A stretch of DNA of 64,000 bases from NCBI GenBank assembly GCA_903862425.1, contig CAIOYC010000008.1:186001-250000 (forward strand). Direction: 5' to 3'. The notes beneath the pieces are model-generated. The model did no database searches and had not been told where the DNA came from. It saw only the letters and a program-made list of their open reading frames with translations. Below are positions 26,182-33,883 of this stretch, piece after piece. Made by a program: the position numbers and the translations under genes. The stretch comes from an uncultured Caulobacterales bacterium. GTDB taxonomy: Bacteria > Pseudomonadota > Alphaproteobacteria > Caulobacterales > Caulobacteraceae. Every line of letters starts with the position of its first letter. Within the stretch, counting starts at the first letter, position 1.

Positions 26182-27117
26182 ATGCACATCCCTGCCGTTG
26201 CCTGGCGCGCGCTGCTCCTTGCCCTATGCCCGACCGGTATGGCCCTCGCGCGCACGCCCTACCTCCTGCCGACCGCCTTCGATGTGCGCGGCGGAGGCGT
26301 CACCTTGGTCGGGGCGACCACCGAGGACGACTATTTCACCCCAGATGGCGGCTTGGCCGTACCGGCGCTGGTGGAAACGACGCCGGCTGGCCAAGCGGTG
26401 GATGTCAAAGCGACAACCACGCTCAAGGATCTGACCGTGATCGAGGCGGGGATAACGGCGCCGGGCACCTATCGCTTCTCCACCGGCCAGTACGTAATGC
26501 GTACCACCACATTCGTGAACGTAGACGGTAAGTGGTTGTTCGTGCGCCAGCCACGCGGTCCCCGGCTTGGCGACAGGGGCGGTAGGCCGCCTGAAAGCGG
26601 CAAGCCCGGCGGCATGGCCGGAATGTCGCACGGTGCTGGTGGGAGACCAGGCGGCGGAACTGCGGCTGGCGGCGACAGCCCGCCCAACTCAATCGCTCAG
26701 GCCGATGTGCCCGCCGGGGCTCCCAGCAAGTCTGTGGAGAGCATCTCGGTGGTCGAGACCTATGTGACCAAGAGCGCCCCCACCGATACCGCGTTATCGA
26801 CCACCGGCCGTGGCTTCGAGCTCAAGCCCGTCACGCATCCCAACGCGGTCTATGTAGACCAAGGCTTCGCCTTCCAGGTACTCGTGGACGGCCAGCCGGT
26901 GGCAGGCGCCCTGGTCAGCGTCTACCGCGCCGGCAACATCTATGACGACCGGCGCGTGGCGGCGGAGACCAAGACTGACGCCAAGGGGATGGCCAAGGTC
27001 AGGTTCGACCGGCCGGGCGTCTACCTGCTGACCACCCACAGCGCTGCTCAGGCGCCGAGCGCCGAGCCCATGCCGCGCAACTACACCTACAGCCTCACCT
27101 TCGAAGTGACCCGTTAG
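26182..27117 (+). CDS. DUF4198-family exported protein
   Basis: A protein of about 311 residues with a signal peptide (AWRALLLALCPTGMALA). The first half matches DUF4198: HAR-like start, LLPTAFDVRGGGVTLVGATTEDDYFTPD and YRFSTGQYVMRTTTFVNVDG. A Gly/Pro-rich linker with GMAGMSHGAGG follows, and the second half, beginning TTGRGFELKPVTHPNAVYVDQG, is an Ig-like carrier fold ending in GVYLLTTHS. The start is uncertain (26071 and 26143 are in frame). DUF4198 proteins resemble nickel/cobalt or metal-uptake accessory proteins. The next two genes encode a flavin transferase and a PepSY helix protein. Confidence 0.82.
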   Translation: MHIPAVAWRALLLALCPTGMALARTPYLLPTAFDVRGGGVTLVGATTEDDYFTPDGGLAVPALVETTPAGQAVDVKATTTLKDLTVIEAGITAPGTYRFSTGQYVMRTTTFVNVDGKWLFVRQPRGPRLGDRGGRPPESGKPGGMAGMSHGAGGRPGGGTAAGGDSPPNSIAQADVPAGAPSKSVESISVVETYVTKSAPTDTALSTTGRGFELKPVTHPNAVYVDQGFAFQVLVDGQPVAGALVSVYRAGNIYDDRRVAAETKTDAKGMAKVRFDRPGVYLLTTHSAAQAPSAEPMPRNYTYSLTFEVTR

Positions 27118-27134
27118 GCCGGAAGATCAACACC

Positions 27135-28571
27135 GTGAAAGCATTTACCTCCTGGCTTCTGGCCGGCGCCGCCATCCTACCGCTCGCGGCGCCCGCTGTG
27201 CTCCATGCGGAGCCCTTCCGCTTCCACTTCGATCATGTACTCGGCACTTCGCTCGATATCGTGGCCCTGGCGCCGGACGAGACCACCGCCATGATGGCGA
27301 CCACCGCCGCTAGGCATGAGATCACCCGCCTCGACGCCATCCTCAGCGAATGGCGCGCGGACAGTCAGCTCAGCGCGTTCAACCGCGGCGAGTTGGCGGC
27401 GCAGGCGCCCGAAGTCACCGCGGTGCTGAACCAGTGCGAACACTGGCGCGCCGTCACCGGCGGCGCTTTCGATTGCCGCGTGGGCGGCGCCCTGCAGGTG
27501 CTGCGTGAGGCGGATAGCTCCGGCGCGACGCTCCAATCCGCGCGGCTGGAGCAGGGCCTCGCGAGCGGCCACGTCACCGTGGACGGTATGGCCAAGGGCT
27601 ACGTAATCGACGCGGCCCTCGCCGCCGCCCGCCGCGCCAGTCCAAACCTCGCAGGCCTCATGATCGATATCGGCGGCGACCTGCGCTGCTGGGGCCGCTC
27701 CCCCGTGCAAGGCGGCTGGTCCGTCGGTGTGGCCGACGCCGGAGACGCCGACAACACTCGCCCCGCCCAGGTACTGCGCGTGGCTGACCGCGCGCTTGCC
27801 ATGAGCGGGCGCGGCGCACGCGACTTGAAGGTCGATGGCTGCATGGTTTCGCACACACTCCAGCCCGTCACCGGCCAGCCGGTCTCCGGCGTGCGCTCGG
27901 CCGCCGTGGTGGCGCCTACGGCCGCCGAGGCTGACGCGCTGTCTACCGCCTTTATGGTCATGGCTCCGGACCGGGCCTTAGCCCTGGCCCACCGCCTCGA
28001 CGGAGTTGAAGCCTACATCACCGGCTCGGACGGCGTGCGCTACGTGTCCGAAGGGTGGGACACAATGATATCGCCCGAACCGAAGCTGACCCGCGCCCGG
28101 AACGATGCGCCGGGCGCCGCTTTGGTCGCTAGGTCGCTGGGCCTCGACCTGACCTACACCGTCCCGAAGATCGACGCGGAGCCCTACCACGCGCCCTACG
28201 TGGTCATGTGGATCACCGACGAGAGCCGCAAACTCATCCGGACCCTCCTGGTGCTCGGCGTGAAGCCGAAGTGGGCGCCAGAAAACTTCATCTGGTGGCG
28301 TCGTTACGGACGCTTGAACCCGCAGGTGATCGATAGCGTCGGCCGCGCCACTCGCCTGCCCGGCCGCTATTCGGTCAGTTGGGACGGTAAGGACGAAAGC
28401 GGAGCCGCAGCGCCCACAGGTAAGTACATCGTCCATATCGAAGCCTCTCGCGAGAAGGGCGGGCACACTTACCAGACCGTCGAACTCGACCTTTCACGCG
28501 CTGGGACAACGGCCCTGCCGGCCAAGGACGAGATGGGCGCGGTCGCGATCAAGTTCGGACCCGGCGTTTGA
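27135..28571 (+). CDS. ApbE-type FAD:protein FMN transferase fused to DUF2271
   Basis: A 478-residue exported fusion. After a signal peptide (WLLAGAAILPLAAPAVLHA) comes an ApbE domain (about 30-300) with LGTSLDIVALA, LSEWRADSQLSAFNRG, VDGMAKGYVIDAALAAAR, MIDIGGDLRCWG and SHTLQPVTGQPVSG; these bind FAD and Mg2+. The C-terminal third (about 340-478) is a DUF2271 domain with WITDESRKLIRTLLVLG and SWDGKDESGAAAPTGKY. ApbE attaches FMN covalently to a Thr in a target protein outside the cytoplasm. The start is GTG at 27135, 17 bp after the DUF4198 gene; it overlaps the PepSY gene by 4 nt. Confidence 0.9.
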   Translation: MKAFTSWLLAGAAILPLAAPAVLHAEPFRFHFDHVLGTSLDIVALAPDETTAMMATTAARHEITRLDAILSEWRADSQLSAFNRGELAAQAPEVTAVLNQCEHWRAVTGGAFDCRVGGALQVLREADSSGATLQSARLEQGLASGHVTVDGMAKGYVIDAALAAARRASPNLAGLMIDIGGDLRCWGRSPVQGGWSVGVADAGDADNTRPAQVLRVADRALAMSGRGARDLKVDGCMVSHTLQPVTGQPVSGVRSAAVVAPTAAEADALSTAFMVMAPDRALALAHRLDGVEAYITGSDGVRYVSEGWDTMISPEPKLTRARNDAPGAALVARSLGLDLTYTVPKIDAEPYHAPYVVMWITDESRKLIRTLLVLGVKPKWAPENFIWWRRYGRLNPQVIDSVGRATRLPGRYSVSWDGKDESGAAAPTGKYIVHIEASREKGGHTYQTVELDLSRAGTTALPAKDEMGAVAIKFGPGV

Positions 28572-29227
28572 CTCAGTCCGAAGCCGGATCGCCGGTCGCA
28601 AAGAAGCGGACCCCACAGTCCGCTAGGCGTGCAGGTTTCGACCGCGGAGCCTTCTACCGTCTATGCCGACTGCTGCACGCCTATCTTTCGGCCTTTGCCT
28701 TCCTGGCGCTGATCTTCTTCTCAACTAGCGGCCTGCTGCTGGATCATCCGGAATGGATGCAAAATCGCGGCCGCGAGAGATCCTCGAGGCTTAGCTTACC
28801 CGCCCCTGTGATGATAAGGGCGCGCGGCATGAAGGATCCCTCCGCCTTCCTCGGCGAGGAGACGGTGAAGCGCACCTCCCTGCTCGGTCGTTACAAAAGC
28901 GGCGAGGTGGACGACGGGCTGGTCAACATGCGTTTCGAGGGCGTGAAGGGAGCGTCAACCGTGATGGTCGATCTTGCCACCGGCCAGGCCGAGGTGACGA
29001 CGGAGTATCCGACGGCCTTGACCGTGATTGGCGACCTGCATCGGGGCAAGAACGCTTCGCTCCCCTGGCGCGTGGTTATCGACCTCACGGCCGTCCTGGT
29101 GCTCGCCATGTCGCTGATAGGCTATGCATTGTTCTTCAGCCTGCGCTTCCGCCTAAGGACAAGCCTGATTCTGACCGGAGCCAGTCTCACGCTCCTCGTG
29201 GCCATCTTCGTCTGGCTGACGCCTTAG
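28568..29227 (+). CDS. PepSY-associated transmembrane protein
   Basis: A 219-residue inner-membrane protein with an N-terminal basic arm, a first helix (YLSAFAFLALIFFSTSGLLL) followed by a DHPEW motif, a periplasmic PepSY-like region (about 75-165), and two closely spaced C-terminal helices ending at the stop. This layout matches PepSY-associated TM helix proteins, thought to act as membrane anchors or electron conduits in extracytosolic flavin or heme reductase modules. The TTG start at 28568 overlaps the ApbE-DUF2271 stop. I see no clear [ST]GA[ST] flavinylation site, so it may not be the ApbE target itself. Confidence 0.83.
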   Translation: MTQSEAGSPVAKKRTPQSARRAGFDRGAFYRLCRLLHAYLSAFAFLALIFFSTSGLLLDHPEWMQNRGRERSSRLSLPAPVMIRARGMKDPSAFLGEETVKRTSLLGRYKSGEVDDGLVNMRFEGVKGASTVMVDLATGQAEVTTEYPTALTVIGDLHRGKNASLPWRVVIDLTAVLVLAMSLIGYALFFSLRFRLRTSLILTGASLTLLVAIFVWLTP

Positions 29228-29507
29228 CCACGCGTTGATGAGGTCAGAAAGCTCGCCGCAACGCCTTCATGCCCGCGCAGGCTTTAACTGGCGGAACTAC
29301 CGGCCTCCTATGCTTGGCTGGAATCCTTCGCCTTTTTCCGGATGAACCGTCGGTCGCTGGGCCCAGACTGCGGAAGATTGATCCAGCGCCTTGATTGAGG
29401 GCTTCTCGATGTGGCATCGGACCCATCACGCCTCCCGCGCGCCGCGTCGCCACCGCCTTTGGCGCGCCAAAGCCGTGGGAGCGACGCTTGACGGAAACGA
29501 TCGAGTT
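29228..29507. other. Intergenic region before tRNA-Ser
   Basis: A 280-bp gap. No supported gene, hairpin with T-tract or repeat was found. The upstream DNA of tRNA-Ser probably holds its promoter. Confidence 0.4.
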
Positions 29508-29597
29508 GGACGGGTGGCCGAGTGGTTTAAGGCAGCGGTCTTGAAAACCGCCGTAGGTGAAAGCCTACCGTGGGTTCGAATCCCACCCCGTCCGCCA
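29508..29597 (+). tRNA. tRNA-Ser (anticodon TGA)
   Basis: A 90-nt class II tRNA with a long variable arm (TAGGTGAAAGCCTA). The acceptor stem GGACGGG pairs with CCCGTCC, with discriminator G and an encoded CCA at 29595-29597. The anticodon loop CTTGAAA gives TGA. Confidence 0.96.
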
Positions 29598-29640
29598 GCA
29601 GTGAGCACGGTCCATAAGCAGAGGCGAAGGGTCGAAGCGG

Positions 29641-30135
29641 ATGCGCAGCGTGTTGGTGACGGCGGGGGTACTCAGCTTGCTGGCGATCGTCCCGGCGCGG
29701 GCAGGCCCCTTCGCGGCGCTCGGCGGTGACCGCCCAATCCGCGCGTCGAAGATAGCGCCACCGACCAGCCTTCTCGTACCCAGCCCGCCAGATGAGGTCC
29801 GCCGAAGGATCGACGCCTATATGGTGGCGCAAGATTTTCAACAGACCGAGCCGGCCAAATCTGCGCCGAACGAAGTCGGCTACGCCCGTCTGGTGGGTGC
29901 CACGGCTTTTCACGATGCCGCCGACTGCACGGGCTTGGGTGTGGGCAGCCCAAAGCTCTGGATCGAGACGCTCGTAGTTACACTCGAGCCGGGTACAGGG
30001 GGCACACGCGTGGTGTCGCGGGGCGAGTTCAAAGTCCTATTAAACGGGCTCGTTTCGGAAAAACCCTTTACCCTGGCTTGCCGAAGTCGCGGTGTGCTCG
30101 AGGATCGCCTTTTCGTAGCGCTCAAAACGCATTGA
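29641..30135 (+). CDS. Exported hypothetical protein (164 aa)
   Basis: A 164-residue protein with a clear signal peptide (MRSVLVTAGVLSLLAIVPARA). Mature residues about 45-65 contain PSPPDEVRRRIDAYMVAQDF, the typical start of a START/SRPBCC-like or lipoprotein fold, followed by several beta-strands (WIETLVVTLEPGTGG, RVVSRGEFKVLLNG). Two cysteines (about 101 and 152) could form a disulfide. No family is recognised with confidence. It is 43 bp after tRNA-Ser and stands alone. Confidence 0.65.
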   Translation: MRSVLVTAGVLSLLAIVPARAGPFAALGGDRPIRASKIAPPTSLLVPSPPDEVRRRIDAYMVAQDFQQTEPAKSAPNEVGYARLVGATAFHDAADCTGLGVGSPKLWIETLVVTLEPGTGGTRVVSRGEFKVLLNGLVSEKPFTLACRSRGVLEDRLFVALKTH

Positions 30136-30337
30136 TGCGCGCTCGCCACATTCTGGCGGCCGAAGAGTAAAAGAATCAAGCACGAAGAGGTCGACAGCAT
30201 TGTCAGCGCGCTCGCCAAGTTATCGCCGCAATTGCATCGAACTTCGCCTCAATGAGCCTTAGTCATCACTTGATGGAACCCATGTAAAGGGATGGTCGTT
30301 TTCAACCTATTCGATAACACCCGCATGGGAGGCTAAC

Positions 30338-31042
30338 ATGGTCGCCAAGACCTTCGATATGTCGCAACCCGCGACGAATAATACATCTGCTGAACCCCGC
30401 TCAGATATGTTTAGCCAGAGCTCGGCTCTCTACAGCCGTATTAACAAGAGGAAGGGTACGTCGCCGTGGATGATCGTCGCCCCGGTGGCCGTGGTTGTCT
30501 TGGTCGGCGGCGCGATACTGGCATCCACCGGCTCACATCAGGCCGCTCCGGTGAAAGCCAAATCAGCTCCCACCGTCAGCAGGACGTCCGCCTCGCCCGT
30601 CGCGACTTCCGCTCCAGCCGCAATAGAGGCTTCTCCCGTAGCCAAGCCGGTAAAGGCGGAGGCGCACGCCGCAAAGGTCGAAGCTAAACCGGTCGTAGCC
30701 CAACGGACAGTGAGCAACCGCGCCAAGACCAACATCGACCGTATGGTCGCGCCCCGTTCGGTTTCCACCTCCACGGGGCCAGCGCCGTCAGCCTATGACG
30801 GCGCGAAGTCGGCCGCCCCCTCCGCGCCGGTTCAAGCCGCTTCGCCAGCGCCGGCTCAGACCGTGACGGTCACGCCTGATACGGTGACACCTGCCCCGGT
30901 CCAGGCGGTGACTCCGCCCGCAGCAGCCACGCCGGCTCCTGCCCAAGCTACCCCGGCTCCGACGCCGGATACCTCGGCCACGCCCCAGGCTGCGGGTGCG
31001 CAACCCGCGCCGCAGCCGACGGCGCCCTCGCCCCAGGCCTAA
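30338..31042 (+). CDS. Single-pass Ala/Pro-rich envelope protein
   Basis: A 234-residue protein with about 45 polar N-terminal residues, one transmembrane helix (WMIVAPVAVVVLVGGAILAS), and a long low-complexity Ala/Pro/Val/Lys region to the end. The topology suggests a short cytoplasmic head and an extended periplasmic arm, as in some cell-wall spanning or scaffold proteins; that is inference. A GGGAGG site precedes the ATG at 30338. A strong terminator follows. The sequence is too repetitive to assign a family. Confidence 0.65.
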   Translation: MVAKTFDMSQPATNNTSAEPRSDMFSQSSALYSRINKRKGTSPWMIVAPVAVVVLVGGAILASTGSHQAAPVKAKSAPTVSRTSASPVATSAPAAIEASPVAKPVKAEAHAAKVEAKPVVAQRTVSNRAKTNIDRMVAPRSVSTSTGPAPSAYDGAKSAAPSAPVQAASPAPAQTVTVTPDTVTPAPVQAVTPPAAATPAPAQATPAPTPDTSATPQAAGAQPAPQPTAPSPQA

Positions 31043-31069
31043 TCGCCTAGCGAGCATTAGAAATGAAGG

Positions 31070-31098
31070 CGGCCGATCCATCTGGATCGGCCGTTTTT
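31070..31098 (+). terminator. Rho-independent terminator
   Basis: CGGCCGATCC (31070-31079) pairs perfectly with GGATCGGCCG (31084-31093) around an ATCT loop. It is followed at once by five T (31094-31098). It lies 28 bp after the stop of the Ala/Pro-rich gene and is the clearest terminator in the window. Confidence 0.92.
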
Positions 31099-31136
31099 CG
31101 TTGAGCGCCGTCCTGATCTGATGCTTCTTTGTGGGC

Positions 31137-31478
31137 ATGACCTTCGACGATATCCGCCGTGTGGTGCTGGCCCTGCCCGGAACGGAAGAACGCACCAGCT
31201 ACGGCACACCCGCCCTCTTCGTCTCTAAGGCCCTCCTGGTGCGGCTTAACGACGGGGGAGCCGAAGTGGTGCTGCGGATGAGCCTCGAAGAGAAGGCGTT
31301 CCTGATGGAGGCCGACCCTACTACCTTTTACGAGACGGACCATTATAGGGGCTGGCCCGCCGTGCTCGCCCGGCTGGACCAACTCGACCATCAGACCTTG
31401 CGTACGCTCGTCGTTCGTCAATGGCGCGCCTCGGCGCCGAAGAAGATGCTCAAAGCCTATCCGGATCTCAGCCCTTGA
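31137..31478 (+). CDS. MmcQ/YjbR family DNA-binding-like protein
   Basis: A 113-residue protein of the YjbR/CyaY-like fold. It starts MTFDDIRRVVLALPGTEERTSYG, and the C-terminal helix reads LRTLVVRQWRASAPKKMLKAY; both are typical of MmcQ/YjbR members. The family is annotated as DNA-binding by structural similarity, but its real role is unknown. ATG 31137 is preferred; GTG 31131 is also in frame. The stop overlaps a TTG start for the next gene (TTGA). Confidence 0.85.
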   Translation: MTFDDIRRVVLALPGTEERTSYGTPALFVSKALLVRLNDGGAEVVLRMSLEEKAFLMEADPTTFYETDHYRGWPAVLARLDQLDHQTLRTLVVRQWRASAPKKMLKAYPDLSP

Positions 31479-31747
31479 CGACCCTTGTTGACGCCCGCGG
31501 CCATCGCTGCCCGACCCCTACGTTGCGCCTCCGCCGGGCTCTCGAGTGCGCCACGGAGGGCGAGGTGGTTGAACTGATCGCCGACGATCCCATGGCGCGG
31601 ATCGACGTGCCGCATTTCGCCCGCGAGAGTGGTAACGAGTTGATGGAGATCGCCGATCAGGCCGGCGTCCTGCGTTTCCGGGTGCGCAAAGGCATGGTTA
31701 AGCCGCCGCCCCAGACGCCTTCAGCGCCGCCACTGCATCAGGACTAA
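31475..31747 (+). CDS. TusA/SirA-like sulfur carrier protein
   Basis: A 90-residue two-layer alpha/beta protein. It has the family motif [18 protein letters not shown], with the CPxP cysteine that carries persulfide sulfur in TusA, then [23 protein letters not shown], which matches the SirA-like fold. The start is TTG at 31475, overlapping the YjbR stop. A role in tRNA thiolation or sulfur trafficking is possible but the true TusA may lie elsewhere. The last 50 bp overlap, tail to tail, the end of the CaiB-type gene on the opposite strand. Confidence 0.85.
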   Translation: MTTLVDARGHRCPTPTLRLRRALECATEGEVVELIADDPMARIDVPHFARESGNELMEIADQAGVLRFRVRKGMVKPPPQTPSAPPLHQD

Positions 31748-32846
31748 ACCCCCACTCGACCAGGGCGCTTTCGGTGTGGGCTCCTACGCCGGCGGGGGCG
31801 AACTGCACTGCGCCAGGAGTCTGTGAGAATCTCGGCGCCGGCGCGGGCTGGGGCACGCCCTCCACCTCGATGAAGGTCTGGCGCGCCACGTTGTGGGGGT
31901 GGCGCGGCGCCTCGTCGAGGGAGAGCACGGGCGCGAAGCAGATGTCGGTGCCCTCCATGATGGCGGTCCACTCGTCCCGGGTCTTGGTGGCGATCACCGC
32001 CGCCAGCTTCTCTGTCAGGGCAGGCCAGTCCTCTCGGCTCATCTGGCGCTGGAACTGCGGATCGGTAATACCTGTCTTTTCAAGGAGAAGTGCGTAGAAT
32101 TGTGGCTCGATGGAGCCGATCGAGATCCAGCCGCCATCGGCGCATTGGTAGGTGTCGTAGAAGTGCGCGCCCCCATCCAGCATGTTGTCGGCCCGTTCGC
32201 CGCTCCACATGCCGAGAGCCTTGAAACCGTAGAACATGGCCATCAAGGAGGCCGCGCCGTCGGTCATGGCCGCATCCACGACCTGCCCCTGCCCGGTCGT
32301 ACGCGCATGGGTAAGCGCCGCCAGCATGCCGAAGGCCAGATAAAGGGCGCCGCCGCCGAAATCTCCCACCAGATTCAAGGGCGGGATGGGTTTGTCCTTG
32401 CCGCCGATAGCGTGCAGAGCTCCGGTAAGGGCGATATAGTTCATGTCATGCCCAGCCGCCTGAGCGAGGGGACCGAACTGACCCCAGCCCGTCATACGGC
32501 CAAAGACCAGCCTTGGGTTACGCTTCAGCGCGACATCGGGGCCGAGGCCGAGCCGCTCCATTACCCCGGGCCTAAAACCTTCAAAAACGATATCGGCGCC
32601 ATCCATCAGCTTAAGGCAGGTCTCGATGGCATCGGGGTGTTTGAGGTCGAGCGCCACCGAGCGCCGCCCACGGGCGGTGATGGAGAAGCGGTCCGTGGTG
32701 GGACGAGAGCCGCCCACCGGGCCTGTCTTGCGATCGATGCGTATGACGTCGGCGCCGAGGTCGCTCAACAGCATGCCGCAGAACGGCCCCGGCCCGATGC
32801 CGGCGAACTCCACCACTCTTACGCCGTCTAGAGGTCCTTGCGCCAT
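31698..32846 (-). CDS. CaiB/BaiF-type CoA enzyme, alpha-methylacyl-CoA racemase-like
   Basis: A 382-residue family III CoA-transferase-fold protein. It opens with [20 protein letters not shown] and continues [20 protein letters not shown]. The catalytic region [27 protein letters not shown], with the His-Asp pair, favours an alpha-methylacyl-CoA racemase (epimerising 2-methylacyl-CoA) over a CoA transferase. The gene neighbouring upstream on the same strand is a short-chain dehydrogenase, consistent with branched-chain or lipid catabolism. The stop at 31698 lies inside the TusA-like gene. Confidence 0.9.
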   Translation of the reverse strand: MAQGPLDGVRVVEFAGIGPGPFCGMLLSDLGADVIRIDRKTGPVGGSRPTTDRFSITARGRRSVALDLKHPDAIETCLKLMDGADIVFEGFRPGVMERLGLGPDVALKRNPRLVFGRMTGWGQFGPLAQAAGHDMNYIALTGALHAIGGKDKPIPPLNLVGDFGGGALYLAFGMLAALTHARTTGQGQVVDAAMTDGAASLMAMFYGFKALGMWSGERADNMLDGGAHFYDTYQCADGGWISIGSIEPQFYALLLEKTGITDPQFQRQMSREDWPALTEKLAAVIATKTRDEWTAIMEGTDICFAPVLSLDEAPRHPHNVARQTFIEVEGVPQPAPAPRFSQTPGAVQFAPAGVGAHTESALVEWGFSPDAVAALKASGAAA

Positions 32847-32914
32847 GGTCGTCGCTCCCGTCCTGATTTTGTCGTGGTGCTTGTCGCGGTTTGTCGTGGC
32901 CTGGGATCAACCCA

Positions 32915-33694
32915 TCAGAGGGATTGGCCGTCGTCGACGGTGATCGCCGTTCCGGTGATGAAGCGCGCGGCAGGACCGCACAGCAGCATCAGCGTCTCGT
33001 CCAGCGCCCCCTCGTCCATCAATCGCCGTCGCGGGAAACCCTTGACCTGCTTCTGCCCACCCTCGGTCTTGAACCAGTCGGCATTGATCTCGGTCTCGAT
33101 ATAGCCAGGGCAGATAGCGTTCACGGCGATGCCATGACGCGCCCACTCGCGGGCCATGGTCTGGGTGATCATCAGGACTGCGGCCTTGGATCCGGCATAG
33201 GCCGAGAGCCCCTGGATCGGCGTGAAGCCGACGATGGAGGCGATATTGACTATCCGCGCCGTATCCCTCCCCGCAGCGCCGCCTTCGATCATACGTTGAG
33301 CGGCCGCCTGTGCGGCGAAATAGACCCCACGCACGTTCACGTCGAAGGTCTGATCGAAGCTCTCGATGGCGAGGTCGAGCGCCATGCCCTCACCACCCAC
33401 GCCGGCATTGTTGATGAGGATGTCGAGCGGACCAAGCGCCGCCTGAGCCTCGTCGAAAGCGGGCGCGATGGCCCCGGCGTGCGCCACGTCGAGAGCGATA
33501 GCGACGGCCTTTCCGCCCTTGGCAGCGATGGCGGCGACCTCGTTTTCAAGCCGATCCACCCGGCGTCCCATCAGGGCGACGCTCGCGCCCGCAGCGCTGA
33601 GCAGGTGGGCGAAGCGGCGCCCCAGGCCCGATGTAGCGCCCGTCACGATAGCGGTGCGGCCCGCTAAGGGAGTGGATAGGGGCTTTTCGCTCAT
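32915..33694 (-). CDS. Short-chain dehydrogenase/reductase
   Basis: A 259-residue classical SDR. It has the cofactor motif TGATSGLGRRFA near residue 20, the NNAG of DILINNAGVGGEG near 95, the catalytic Ser in IVNIASIVGF, and YAGSKAAV (YxxxK). The Arg at the end of the second beta-strand (ALMGRRVDRLE) suggests preference for NADP(H). The C-terminus ITGTAITVDDGQSL is usual. It is probably in an operon with the CoA-racemase gene 68 bp downstream. Substrate unknown. Confidence 0.92.
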   Translation of the reverse strand: MSEKPLSTPLAGRTAIVTGATSGLGRRFAHLLSAAGASVALMGRRVDRLENEVAAIAAKGGKAVAIALDVAHAGAIAPAFDEAQAALGPLDILINNAGVGGEGMALDLAIESFDQTFDVNVRGVYFAAQAAAQRMIEGGAAGRDTARIVNIASIVGFTPIQGLSAYAGSKAAVLMITQTMAREWARHGIAVNAICPGYIETEINADWFKTEGGQKQVKGFPRRRLMDEGALDETLMLLCGPAARFITGTAITVDDGQSL

Positions 33695-33883
33695 GGCTCG
33701 TCACCGCTCCTGTTTGCTTGTGCGCCCCATGGGCCTATCGTCACCGGGTCGATTCCGGCCCGCTTGCGACTGGGCGTAGCTTGGACCTCTGCAGCCCTCA
33801 AGGGTGACGTTGGGGCGCCATCGACAGGTTCTTGGCCTTCCGGGCCAGTAGGGAGTGCGCGTGCCACAAGCCGGAAGATCCGT

